Shown here: in pieces, positions 53,754 to 61,186 of the stretch
Layout: each line of letters begins with the position of its first letter
Position numbering within the stretch: position 1 is the stretch's first letter
DNA from: Gemmatimonadota bacterium
GTDB taxonomy: Bacteria; Gemmatimonadota; Gemmatimonadetes; Gemmatimonadales; Gemmatimonadaceae
Direction of reading: 5' to 3'
NCBI GenBank assembly: GCA_028287235.1
Contig: JAQBQB010000030.1
Span: 248,001 to 312,000 of the forward strand
DNA length: 64,000 nt
The notes under the pieces: generated by a model
The model's database searches: none
What the model was told of the DNA's origin: nothing
Seen by the model: the letters and a program-made list of their open reading frames with translations, nothing else
Position numbers and translations under genes: made by a program

Positions 53754-54347
53754 ATGCAATGCATTCCTTCGATCGTGAGAGAGCGCGACGTCGCCTTCGA
53801 GCATGAGGCGATTCCTTGGATCGACGACGTCTATCGATTCGCCCTCTCCCTGACGCGCGACGAGTCCGACGCCGACGACGTGGTACAGGATACCTTCCTG
53901 CGCGCCTTTCGGTCCTGGCATACGTACATGCCTGGGAGCGACTGCCGCCGCTGGCTGTTCACGATTTGCCGCAACGTCTTCCTGCGCTCGCGCGAACGTT
54001 CGCGTCCCACGGTGGAGCTCGACGCGACCGACGTCGACGCCGTCTCGGCCGACTCGCTTTATTCGGCGGCGATGCACGAAGGGTTCGACGATCTGTTCGC
54101 ACGCCTCGATCTCGCGCCCGCCATCGCTCGCGCGCTGGCGAAGGTGCCCGAGCCGTTCCGCGCGACGCTCATCATCGTCGACGTCGACGACCAGTCGTAT
54201 GAAGCGGCCGCCGAGATGCTCAAAGTGCCCATCGGTACGGTGCGCTCGCGATTGTTCAGGGGGCGTCGCCTGATGCAGGAACAGCTGTTGACGTATGCGA
54301 GCGACGCCGGATTTGGGAGAAGGCCGTCGATGTTGGCCGCCAGCTGA
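53754..54347 (+). CDS. ECF-family RNA polymerase sigma factor
   Basis: A 197-residue sigma factor with region 2 (VYRFALSLTRDESDADDVVQDTFLRAFRSW, then RRWLFTICRNVFLRSRER) and region 4 (LAKVPEPFRATLIIVDVDDQSYEAAAEMLKVPIGTVRSRLFRGRRLM). It directs polymerase to stress or envelope promoters. No anti-sigma gene follows; the next 300 bases are a palindromic repeat. Control may be transcriptional, from the AT-rich region in front. Confidence 0.95.
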   Translation: MQCIPSIVRERDVAFEHEAIPWIDDVYRFALSLTRDESDADDVVQDTFLRAFRSWHTYMPGSDCRRWLFTICRNVFLRSRERSRPTVELDATDVDAVSADSLYSAAMHEGFDDLFARLDLAPAIARALAKVPEPFRATLIIVDVDDQSYEAAAEMLKVPIGTVRSRLFRGRRLMQEQLLTYASDAGFGRRPSMLAAS

Positions 54348-54370
54348 TCATTTCGCCAAGGCGAGCCGCT

Positions 54371-54645
54371 CTGTCGGGACGATTCCGTCGTTATCTCACG
54401 GATGACGCGGATGATGCGGAAAAGACCGGATCGCTCCATTCGCATTCAAATCTCCGAGCGCAACGAGCCCGGACGAACTTTTCTTTGGAACAGACGCTCG
54501 GGGCGCCATTGGTGGCGTCCTGAGCGTCTGTTCCCAAAAAAACACGGCTAGTTGCGGGATCGAATCTTGGATGCTCGCGGAGCGATTCTGCTTTTTCCGC
54601 CCGATCAGCGTGATCCGTGAACAAAACGACGGAATCGTCCTGTCG
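54371..54645. repeat. 275-bp imperfect palindrome with central hairpin
   Basis: Arms 54371-54445 and 54571-54645 are inverted copies, roughly three-quarters identical over 75 bases, sharing GGACGATTCCGTCGTT, CACGGAT, GCGGAAAA and TCGCTCC. At the centre, 54487-54499 pairs perfectly with 54522-54534 and continues with G-U pairs. It fills the gap between convergent genes. It resembles a repeat element or a fossil mobile element; there is no transposase and no T-tract of a terminator. Confidence 0.75.
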
Positions 54646-54657
54646 TATCGGCAAGAA

Positions 54658-55164
54658 TCAGGTGGAAGGTGTCCACACCTTCTGCCGCACCGCCGGAAAG
54701 CTCTCTCCATTCAGCGTCAACTTTGTTTCTGTGACGATGTCTGGCGCGAGCGACGTCGCCACCGAGCAGTATCGCTCGTACGACAGTTGAATGGCGCGCT
54801 CGGCATGCTCGCGCTCGATCCCGGCGCCGTCGATCCGGAACTCGATCTCCATCCGCTGCACGCGTCTCGGGAATTCCTCGCGGCGCTCGGCCACGACGTT
54901 GATCACCATGCGCTCCACGGGTGTCTTCCGCTTGGCGATGATGTCGATGACGTCCACGCCCGAGCAGGTCGCGACGGCGTTGAGCAGCGTCTCGACGGGA
55001 CCGGGCGCTTCCTTGGCGCTCGCGTCGATGCGATGCGTGCGGCCCACGGGGCCGGCGTCGAACAGACGCTCGCCGCGCCACACGACTTCCGTGCGGGTGA
55101 GGACGGGGCCGGGGGGCGCCGCCGCCGTCGGCGGAGTGAGAGTGGGTTCTACGGGTGATGACAT
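54658..55164 (-). CDS. OsmC-family peroxide-reducing protein
   Basis: A 168-residue OsmC/Ohr-type protein. The two conserved redox cysteines lie in NAVATCSGVDV and YERYCSV, with the Arg-rich and Glu-containing strands between. It reduces organic hydroperoxides using thiols. It is the last gene of a minus-strand run starting at 56929, 12 bases after a sulfurtransferase, which fits a sulfur/redox theme. Confidence 0.9.
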   Translation of the reverse strand: MSSPVEPTLTPPTAAAPPGPVLTRTEVVWRGERLFDAGPVGRTHRIDASAKEAPGPVETLLNAVATCSGVDVIDIIAKRKTPVERMVINVVAERREEFPRRVQRMEIEFRIDGAGIEREHAERAIQLSYERYCSVATSLAPDIVTETKLTLNGESFPAVRQKVWTPST

Positions 55165-55176
55165 GCAGCGTGCTCC

Positions 55177-56061
55177 TTAGCGTTCGATGGGGGCGCGAAC
55201 GGCGTTGCCCCATTCCGTCCAGCTTCCGTCGTAGTTTCGAACTTTATCATAGCCGAGCAGGTAGCGCAGCACGAACCAGGTGTGGCTCGAGCGCTCGCCG
55301 ATGCGGCAGTAGGCGATCACGTCGTCGCTCGGCGTCAATCCCTGTTCGGTCTCGTAGATCGCGCGCAGCTCGCTCGCCGGCTTGAAGGTGCCGTCGGGGT
55401 TCGCGGCACGCGCCCAGGGAACGCTCTTCGCCGTGGGAATGTGTCCGCCGCGCATCGCGCCTTCCTGCGGATATTCGGGCATGTGGAGCTTCTTCCCCGA
55501 GTATTCGTCCGGCGAGCGGACGTCCACGAGGCGGCCCTTCGCGTCGAGGTGTTTGCGGACGTCGGACATGAACGCGCGAATTTTTTCGTCGCTGCGCGGC
55601 TTGGCGGTGAAGCTCGAGCGCTTCGCGGGTGCGGCCGCGTCGGTCGTCATGTCGCGTCCTTCCTGCTCCCACTTCATACGGCCGCCGTCGAGGATCTTGG
55701 CGTTCGTGAAGCCGAAGAGCTGGAACACCCAGAAGGCGTACGTCGCCCACCAGTTGTTCTTGTCGCCGTAGAAGACGACCGTCGTGGACTCGTCGATGCC
55801 TTTCGAGCGCAGGAGCTCCTCGAACTGCTCGCGCGAGATGTAGTCGCGCATGAGCGCGTCGTTCAGATCGGCATGCCAGTCGATCTTCATCGCGCCGGGA
55901 ATGTGGCCGGTGTCGTACAGCAGCACGTCTTCGTCGCTCTCGACGATGCGAAGAGTCTGATCGTCGAGGTGGCCGGCGAGCCATGCGGTGGTGACGAGCG
56001 CCTCGGGATGGGCGTAGCCCTTCGCGGCGATGTCGGGGTCGGTCTGTTGTGGCGCTGACAT
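55177..56061 (-). CDS. Thiosulfate/3-mercaptopyruvate-type sulfurtransferase (two rhodanese domains)
   Basis: A 294-residue protein with tandem rhodanese domains (about 20-140 and 165-290). The catalytic loop is in the second domain, [16 protein letters not shown]; its CRIGER loop matches the CR(K/V)G(E/V)T/R class of actinobacterial CysA-like enzymes. It transfers sulfane sulfur to thiols. CsaA lies 13 bases upstream and OsmC 12 bases downstream in one operon. Confidence 0.9.
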   Translation of the reverse strand: MSAPQQTDPDIAAKGYAHPEALVTTAWLAGHLDDQTLRIVESDEDVLLYDTGHIPGAMKIDWHADLNDALMRDYISREQFEELLRSKGIDESTTVVFYGDKNNWWATYAFWVFQLFGFTNAKILDGGRMKWEQEGRDMTTDAAAPAKRSSFTAKPRSDEKIRAFMSDVRKHLDAKGRLVDVRSPDEYSGKKLHMPEYPQEGAMRGGHIPTAKSVPWARAANPDGTFKPASELRAIYETEQGLTPSDDVIAYCRIGERSSHTWFVLRYLLGYDKVRNYDGSWTEWGNAVRAPIER

Positions 56062-56074
56062 GGATTATTCTCTG

Positions 56075-56407
56075 CTAGCCGATTCGCGTACCGTTCGCGA
56101 CCGGTTGATCGAGCGCAAGTAAAACGACTTCGGTTTGCGTCGGCATGCCGCCGAGGACGAGAACTTCACTGCTGAATCCCGCGATGCGCCGCGTGCCGAG
56201 GTTCACGGCGGCAACGACCTGTCGTCCCACGAGCTGCTCGGGCGTGTAGTGCACCGTGAGCTGCGCGCTGGAGCGCTTTTGGCCGATCTCCGCTCCGAAG
56301 TCGATCAACAGCTTGATCGACGGTTTGCGCGCCTCGGGAAACGGCTCGGCGTCGAGCACCGTGCCCACGCGCATGTCGATGGCGAAGAACTCCTCGGGAG
56401 TGGCCAT
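56075..56407 (-). CDS. csaA: tRNA-binding-domain protein CsaA
   Basis: A 110-residue single-domain protein of the tRNA_bind (EMAP/Trbp111) OB fold: FFAIDMRVGTVLDAEPFPEARKPSIKLLIDFG, then LVGRQVVAAVNLGTRRIAGFSSEVLVLG. CsaA has been described as a secretion-related chaperone and binds peptides; its tRNA role is uncertain. It lies nine bases after the upstream membrane-protein gene. Confidence 0.9.
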   Translation of the reverse strand: MATPEEFFAIDMRVGTVLDAEPFPEARKPSIKLLIDFGAEIGQKRSSAQLTVHYTPEQLVGRQVVAAVNLGTRRIAGFSSEVLVLGGMPTQTEVVLLALDQPVANGTRIG

Positions 56408-56416
56408 GAGACAAAC

Positions 56417-56929
56417 TTACACGTACCGGGCAACCGCCATCGCGATCACGGCCACGAGCGCCAGCGTCATCGCGATCTGCGCGCCGGTCTTCATGCGGGC
56501 GCGAAGCACTGCGATGCGGGCGGTCTGTTCGGCGGTGGGTGGAGCGCCCGATGCGGCGATCGCGGCTCCCATTTTTCCGATCGTCCCGGCGGAGCGCGCG
56601 GTCATGATGCTGCCGACGACGAGCGCCACCAAGCCACAGAGGCCGCCGATCGAATAGGTCATGCCCGATCTGGACGAGGCCCACGTTGGCGCGACCGACA
56701 TGTTGAGATAGAACAAGGCGAAGCCGGCGAGCACGGCGATGCCGCCCATGGCGGGGAGATACTTCGTCAGCTTGGTGCCCTGTACCAGGTTCTGCATGAC
56801 CTGGCCGCCGGCGGCGCCCGACGAACTGAGCGCGGGCATGATGAACGCCGACATCAGCACCAGGCCGCCGACCCACAGCACGCCAGCGAGAATATGGAGT
56901 AGGCGAAAAACGATCATCCAGCTCTGCAT
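56417..56929 (-). CDS. Four-helix membrane protein, CopD/DUF2269-like
   Basis: A 170-residue inner-membrane protein. The first helix FRLLHILAGVLWVGGLVLMSAFIMPAL has the His/Trp pattern of CopD/DUF2269 proteins (possible heme or copper handling). Three further helices follow near 60-75, 88-107 and 150-169. It is the first gene of the operon ending with osmC. The function is unproven. Confidence 0.7.
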   Translation of the reverse strand: MQSWMIVFRLLHILAGVLWVGGLVLMSAFIMPALSSSGAAGGQVMQNLVQGTKLTKYLPAMGGIAVLAGFALFYLNMSVAPTWASSRSGMTYSIGGLCGLVALVVGSIMTARSAGTIGKMGAAIAASGAPPTAEQTARIAVLRARMKTGAQIAMTLALVAVIAMAVARYV

Positions 56930-57000
56930 GGGGACCGGCTCCGGTTGGGGGTGCGTGAATGATTCACGCCAGCCCGTCCAGCCCGCTAGTGCCGGAGGTC

Positions 57001-57050
57001 AACTGCGGTCGACTGCGGTCAACTGCGGTCAATTGCAGTCAACCGCGCTC
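57001..57050. repeat. 10-bp tandem repeat, five units
   Basis: Units AACTGCGGTC, GACTGCGGTC, AACTGCGGTC, AATTGCAGTC and AACCGCGCTC occur head to tail. The last units form the 3' end of the hydrolase gene on the minus strand (stop at 57039), so repeat slippage could change its C-terminus. Confidence 0.85.
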
Positions 57051-57815
57051 GCTCAGCCAGCGTGCGACGGTGTCGGCCGTCGTCTCCCACCCGGGCTCGT
57101 TGATCACCATGTGGCCGTGCCCGACCATCGTCTGGAGCGGGGCGGCGTAGCGCTTCGCGATCCTTTCGACGACCGGCTTCGGGATGAAGCGGTCCTCGTC
57201 GGCGGCGATGACGAGCGTGGGGCAGCGCACGCGGCGCGCGCTCACGGGAACGCCCGTGATCGACATGTCGCGCGCCGCGCGGCCGCTGTCGGGAATCAAC
57301 TTGTCCAACATGCCGTTCTGCAGCTCGGCCGGCACGCGATTCAACACGATCTCACGCAGATCCTCGCGCCGCGGCGCGACGACGCGCGACGTCAGGATCC
57401 AGGGCAGATATTTGAGTTGTTTGATGGCTACGCGCGCCGTGAGCACCATGATGCCGCGCGGTGGCGCCGGCGTGACGAGCACCGCGGCGGCGGCCAGTCC
57501 GTCTTCAGCCAGGCGTTGCGCGATCAATCCGCCCATGGAGTGGCCGACGACGGCCGGCGTGCCGAGGTGCGTCGCGACCGCCGCGGCGTCGCGCACGAAG
57601 TCCTCGATCGAGACGCGGCCGAGGTCAACGTTCGGCATGCTGCCGCCGCGGCCGCGTAGGTGCACGGCGTACGCCGGGAAACCGCGAGCGGCAAAGAACG
57701 GGAGCCACTCCGCCCAGACCGAGGCATCGGCGAAGTATCCGTGCACGAACAACACCGGCGGCCGGGTGGCGTGTGCCGGCTGTGCGTGAAGGACGGTGAG
57801 GTCGGCGAGGCGCAT
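57039..57815 (-). CDS. Alpha/beta-fold hydrolase
   Basis: A 258-residue cytoplasmic hydrolase: oxyanion motif VLFVHGYFADASVW, nucleophile elbow GHSMGG, acid region LVIAADEDRFIPKP and catalytic His in MVGHGHMVINE. The substrate cannot be told from the sequence; esterases and lipases are likely. No neighbour links it to a pathway. No Shine-Dalgarno precedes the ATG. Confidence 0.85.
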   Translation of the reverse strand: MRLADLTVLHAQPAHATRPPVLFVHGYFADASVWAEWLPFFAARGFPAYAVHLRGRGGSMPNVDLGRVSIEDFVRDAAAVATHLGTPAVVGHSMGGLIAQRLAEDGLAAAAVLVTPAPPRGIMVLTARVAIKQLKYLPWILTSRVVAPRREDLREIVLNRVPAELQNGMLDKLIPDSGRAARDMSITGVPVSARRVRCPTLVIAADEDRFIPKPVVERIAKRYAAPLQTMVGHGHMVINEPGWETTADTVARWLSERG

Positions 57816-57862
57816 GGAGAGGCGAGAGGGGAGCGGGGAGGGAGAAGCGGGAGAAAGGCCGT

Positions 57863-57888
57863 GTCATCCCGGGCGTCGCGATGGATCC
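57863..57888. repeat. Dispersed GTCATCCCGGGCG-type repeat, second copy
   Basis: GTCATCCCGGGCG followed by TCGCGATGGATCC matches the element at 40727-40761 in both flanks. It lies in the 167-base gap between the hydrolase and ferredoxin genes. Confidence 0.5.
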
Positions 57889-57982
57889 ATTTCACCGTGA
57901 TAATAGCCGGCCAGGCGCGCGTTCACCTTTCTGGCGCCGTGCCATCGCCCCCGCTATTCATCCAACTCCCTTTCCTGTCTCG

Positions 57983-58303
57983 ATGCCCGCACCAATCATG
58001 GACCCCTACGCCTACCACGTGCTCGTCTGCGTGGGTGGGTTCTGTTCGCCCGATCAGAAGGGCAGGGAGTTGTACCGGATGCTGCCGTCCCTGCTGCAGC
58101 GCGAGGGCCTGTTGTTCGGACCCGATCGCGTAAAGCGCGGCGAAACGCCGTGCTTGGGGGTGTGCAGCGGCGGGCCGATCGTCGTCGTGTATCCGGACGG
58201 CGTCTGGTATGGCGGCGTGACGCCGGCGCTGCTCGAGCGGATCGTCGTCGAGCATCTGCGCGGAGGCAGGGTGGTGGACGAGGCGGTGTTTCACCGCATC
58301 TAG
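57983..58303 (+). CDS. Thioredoxin-like [2Fe-2S] ferredoxin
   Basis: A 106-residue protein with four cysteines in the pattern of thioredoxin-fold ferredoxins: HVLVCVGGFCSPDQKG, then PCLGVCSGGPIVVVYPDGVWYGGV. It carries electrons in the cytoplasm; the partner is unknown. Starts at 57983 (ATG) or 57998 (ATG, five residues shorter); neither has a good ribosome site. A small gene follows 38 bases later. Confidence 0.85.
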   Translation: MPAPIMDPYAYHVLVCVGGFCSPDQKGRELYRMLPSLLQREGLLFGPDRVKRGETPCLGVCSGGPIVVVYPDGVWYGGVTPALLERIVVEHLRGGRVVDEAVFHRI

Positions 58304-58341
58304 GCGTTGCACCAATCGCGGACTGCGCACACCTTCGTTGC

Positions 58342-58608
58342 ATGGACGATGACCTGCTCTATCAGCGGTTCATGCCCCACGGCCCCGCGGTGCGCATTCG
58401 GAGAACGAGTGGACCGGGAGTGGTGCCCGTCACCGCGGTGCTCGAAGTCGACCGGCGCGCCGGCACGCCGCGCGAGGGCATTGGAACGCCGCCGCCGCTG
58501 ATGCTGTGCGAGGCCGCGAGCGAGGACGATGCGCGGGCGATGCTCGAGCCCCATGCGCGCGAGGACCGCACGCTCGTGCAGCTCATGCGCGAGAAGGGAC
58601 TCCGCTAA
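58342..58608 (+). CDS. Hypothetical 88-residue protein
   Basis: A short cytoplasmic protein of no known family: MDDDLLYQRFMPHG, a strand VPVTAVLEVDRRA and a C-terminal helix DDARAMLEPHAREDRTLVQLMREKG. Codon bias is normal. It may belong with the ferredoxin gene upstream. Its stop overlaps the stop of the convergent HNH gene. Confidence 0.6.
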   Translation: MDDDLLYQRFMPHGPAVRIRRTSGPGVVPVTAVLEVDRRAGTPREGIGTPPPLMLCEAASEDDARAMLEPHAREDRTLVQLMREKGLR

Positions 58609-58937
58609 GCTTTCTTCATTGAGTCGGCGCGGCCGGAGCGCGAGGCGAGCTCGTCCAACTCGTCGGCGACCAGCTTCAACAGCCGCGGCCAGACGTAGCG
58701 GGCGTGGAGAAAGAAATTCTCGCGCGCCACGGGCTGCTCGTGGAGGAATGCACTCAGCCGGCGCTGCCCCTTGAGCGTGTTGCACGCCTTACACGCCGTC
58801 ACTAAGTTGCCCTCCGAGCGATCACCGCCGCGAACACGCGGCTGGACGTGGTCGAGCGTCAGCTCGTCCGCCGCGAAATGCTCGCCGCAGTAGACGCACC
58901 GGAACTCGTCGCGTTCGAAGATCCCGTTACGCTTCAA
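58605..58937 (-). CDS. HNH endonuclease-like protein
   Basis: About 110 residues with a zinc-stabilised HNH domain: CVYC, then LTLDHVQPRVRGG (His of HNH), GNLVTACKACNTLKG. The TTG at 58937 is favoured by GGGAGG about seven bases upstream; a TTG at 58970 is a longer alternative. Related small HNH proteins are common and their cellular role is mostly unknown. It overlaps the divergent 58937 gene at a single base. Confidence 0.8.
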   Translation of the reverse strand: MKRNGIFERDEFRCVYCGEHFAADELTLDHVQPRVRGGDRSEGNLVTACKACNTLKGQRRLSAFLHEQPVARENFFLHARYVWPRLLKLVADELDELASRSGRADSMKKA

Positions 58938-59263
58938 TGGACAACCTCCCGAAGTCCCGACGTGTGGCAATGGACCGGGCGCGAAAGTTCTTGATGGACC
59001 AGATCGGGGATATCGACACGTCCCTTGGCCCCGATCTCTCCCCTCCGCGTTTGACCCTCAGAGCCCTCGAGAAAATCAGTATGTCACGTTCCCGCGAACG
59101 CATTCTAAGCAACCTGGACGAGATGTACCGCGAAGCGTTTGAGCGGGCCAAGGAGTCTGGCGACGCGTCGCAGCAGGCGACGCTCGATTTCGCCTACCGG
59201 CGGGAGCAACTCTACTTCGAGATCCTGCTCGACGTCAGGGACGCAGTCGAAAGACGAGGGTAG
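58937..59263 (+). CDS. Hypothetical 108-residue protein
   Basis: A charged, helical cytoplasmic protein: VAMDRARKFLMDQIGD, then RSRERILSNLDEMYREAFERAKESG and a final helix EILLDVRDAVERRG. I do not recognise it. Start is uncertain: ATG at 58937 shares its first base with the opposite TTG start, and an ATG at 58970 is also possible. Confidence 0.55.
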   Translation: MDNLPKSRRVAMDRARKFLMDQIGDIDTSLGPDLSPPRLTLRALEKISMSRSRERILSNLDEMYREAFERAKESGDASQQATLDFAYRREQLYFEILLDVRDAVERRG

Positions 59264-59274
59264 CGACAGCAGGG

Positions 59275-59420
59275 TGTAGGGTCTGGGTGTAGGGTCTGGG
59301 TCTAGGGTTTAGGGAAGGTGTGCGGGCGCGCCGTGGGCGCGCCCGCTTGGTATGGGGATGCGGACCGTTCATCTCATCGGGCCGCGCCAACGGCGCGGCG
59401 TTCCTTCCCTAAACCCTGTA
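59275..59420. repeat. Telomere-like and inverted-repeat cluster
   Basis: Imperfect GTAGGGTCTGG units at 59275-59318 are followed by an 11-bp hairpin (59322-59332 with 59336-59346) and an 8-bp hairpin (59381-59388 with 59392-59399). AGGGTTTAGGGAAGG (59304-59318) is the exact inverse of 59403-59417. It lies between convergent genes, next to the end of terC, and may include their terminators. Confidence 0.65.
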
Positions 59421-59429
59421 CCCGATACC

Positions 59430-60353
59430 CTAAACCCTGTCTTTTTTCGGCCACACCACCGACGCCCCCGCCGCGATCCCGAGTACCCCGAGTATGATCG
59501 CGAGCGAGAGGATGATGTCGATGTCGAACCATTTCTCGCCGAGCATCTTCACCCCCACGAAGGTGAGGATCAGCGCCAAGGCGTACTTGAGCAGATAGAA
59601 CCGGTCCACGACCGCCGCCAGCAGAAAGTAGAGCGAGCGCAGTCCGAGGATCGCGAAGATGTTCGACGTGAACACGAGAAAGGGATCGGTCGTCACGCCG
59701 AACGTCGCGGGAATCGAGTCGACCGCGAAGATCAGGTCCGTGAACTCGACGAGGATCAGCACAAGCAGCAGCGGCGTCGCCAAACGGCGCCCCGCTTCCA
59801 CGATGAAGAAGTGCTTGCCGTGGAAGTCGCTCGACATTGGCACCACGCGCCGCACGAGCTTGACGATGGGGTTCTCGTTGCCGTCGAACTCGCCGTCGCT
59901 CTTGAACGCCATTCGCACGCCGGTGACGACGAGCATCGCGCCGAAGATGTAGAGAATCCAGTGGAACTTGGCGATCAGCACGGCGCCGAGCCCGATGAAC
60001 AGGCCCCGCATCACGAGCGCGCCGAGGATGCCGTAAAAGAGCACGCGGTGCTGGCAGATCTTCGGCACGCGAAAGTACTCGAAGATCAGCACGATCACGA
60101 AGATGTTGTCGATGCTGAGCGACTCTTCGATGACGTATCCGGTGAGGAACGTCAGGCCGGCGTCATGGCCGTAGAAGGCGTAGAGGCCGCCGGCGAAAGC
60201 GAGCGCGAGCGCGACCCAGATGGCCGTCCAGATTCCCGCCTCTTTCGGGCGCACCTCGTGCGGCTTTCGGTGGAAGACGCCGAGATCGAGCGAGAGCATC
60301 GCGAGGACGAACCCCACGAAGCCGACCCAGAACCAGATGTTGGTGGCGATCAT
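59430..60353 (-). CDS. TerC/Alx-family membrane protein
   Basis: A 307-residue inner-membrane protein with about nine helices. Family signatures are SLSIDNIFVIVLIFEYFRVP, FGAMLVVTGVRMAF, VEFTDLIFAVDSIPATFGVTTDPFLVFTSNIFAILGLRSLYFLLA and FVGVKML. Members handle manganese or act in tellurite resistance. The stop lies at the edge of the repeat cluster; the start is 51 bases after the GDSL gene on the same strand. Confidence 0.95.
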   Translation of the reverse strand: MIATNIWFWVGFVGFVLAMLSLDLGVFHRKPHEVRPKEAGIWTAIWVALALAFAGGLYAFYGHDAGLTFLTGYVIEESLSIDNIFVIVLIFEYFRVPKICQHRVLFYGILGALVMRGLFIGLGAVLIAKFHWILYIFGAMLVVTGVRMAFKSDGEFDGNENPIVKLVRRVVPMSSDFHGKHFFIVEAGRRLATPLLLVLILVEFTDLIFAVDSIPATFGVTTDPFLVFTSNIFAILGLRSLYFLLAAVVDRFYLLKYALALILTFVGVKMLGEKWFDIDIILSLAIILGVLGIAAGASVVWPKKDRV

Positions 60354-60403
60354 GACGCTGGAAACTATCCAGAGTCGCGGTGCGGCGCGGGGTTGTAAGT
60401 CGT

Positions 60404-61180
60404 CTACGGCCTCCCCTGAAACCCATACCGCTTGTTCGCCTCGTCCGCCGACTCCTGAATCAAGCGCGCAACCGTGGGTTCGAACGCGTAGCTCCCCGCA
60501 CCCCGCAGCCGAAAGCTGCTGGGCAATCCGACCACCGAGCGGTCGTACAGCATGCCCAAGATGGACAACGCAACGGCGTAGGATCCCAGCGGCGAGGGAT
60601 GCAGGCCGTCGGAGTAGAACAACAGGCTCGGATCGCGGCGCCACGCGGCGCGCCAGACCTCGCCGCCGGGGAGCATGTAGCCGCGTACTTCCTTCGCGGC
60701 GAGCGAATACGACTCGGTGGCGCGGTCGAAGTCTTGGAGCCGGTCGATCGTCGGCCACACGGCGAGCATCGCCGGCATACCGCCGCCGGAGCGGATGAGC
60801 GGCGCGAACAGCGAGGCCGCGATGCGTAGGGTATCGCGATTCACCGCCACCGACGACGGACCCTGCTGCAACACGACGAGATCGTAGTGTCGGCCCGCGA
60901 CGAGCGCTCGCGCACCGCCGGCGTTCCAGTGATCGATCAGCGCGTAATCGGGAAGCCAGTACACGTCGACCGACGGCAGCGGACTCACTTTCGCCGACTC
61001 GGCCAGCGCGACGAGCATCGACGGCATGTCGTTCGCTGCGGTGAGGCTGTTGCCCACGAACAGAATACGTCGCGGTCCGGAGCCGTACGTGCTCGTGCTC
61101 GGCGCGGTCGACAGGCTGCAGGCCGAGATTGCGGAGATTGAGCAAATGAGTATTGTAAAACAGTGAAGTATGCGTCGCAT
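60404..61180 (-). CDS. GDSL/SGNH-family hydrolase lipoprotein
   Basis: A 258-residue lipoprotein (lipobox ISAC, Cys21). SGNH motifs are present: block I ILFVGNSLTAAN (Ser in GNSL), and the final DGLHPSPLG with the catalytic Asp-His pair. It would hydrolyse esters in the periplasm. It lies six bases after the propeller gene, so the two form an operon, perhaps acting on the same substrate. Confidence 0.85.
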   Translation of the reverse strand: MRRILHCFTILICSISAISACSLSTAPSTSTYGSGPRRILFVGNSLTAANDMPSMLVALAESAKVSPLPSVDVYWLPDYALIDHWNAGGARALVAGRHYDLVVLQQGPSSVAVNRDTLRIAASLFAPLIRSGGGMPAMLAVWPTIDRLQDFDRATESYSLAAKEVRGYMLPGGEVWRAAWRRDPSLLFYSDGLHPSPLGSYAVALSILGMLYDRSVVGLPSSFRLRGAGSYAFEPTVARLIQESADEANKRYGFQGRP

Positions 61181-61186
61181 GGAAGC

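Noticed and set aside
53554-53778. Plus-strand 74-residue frame in the AT-rich region
   Set aside because: No ribosome site and atypical codon bias; overlaps the start of the ECF sigma gene.
54487-54545. Central hairpin as intrinsic terminator
   Set aside because: The run after the stem is A-rich on the plus strand and no T-run follows on either strand.
54391-54710. Minus-strand frames across the palindrome
   Set aside because: Their sequence is explained by the inverted-repeat element; no domain or ribosome site.
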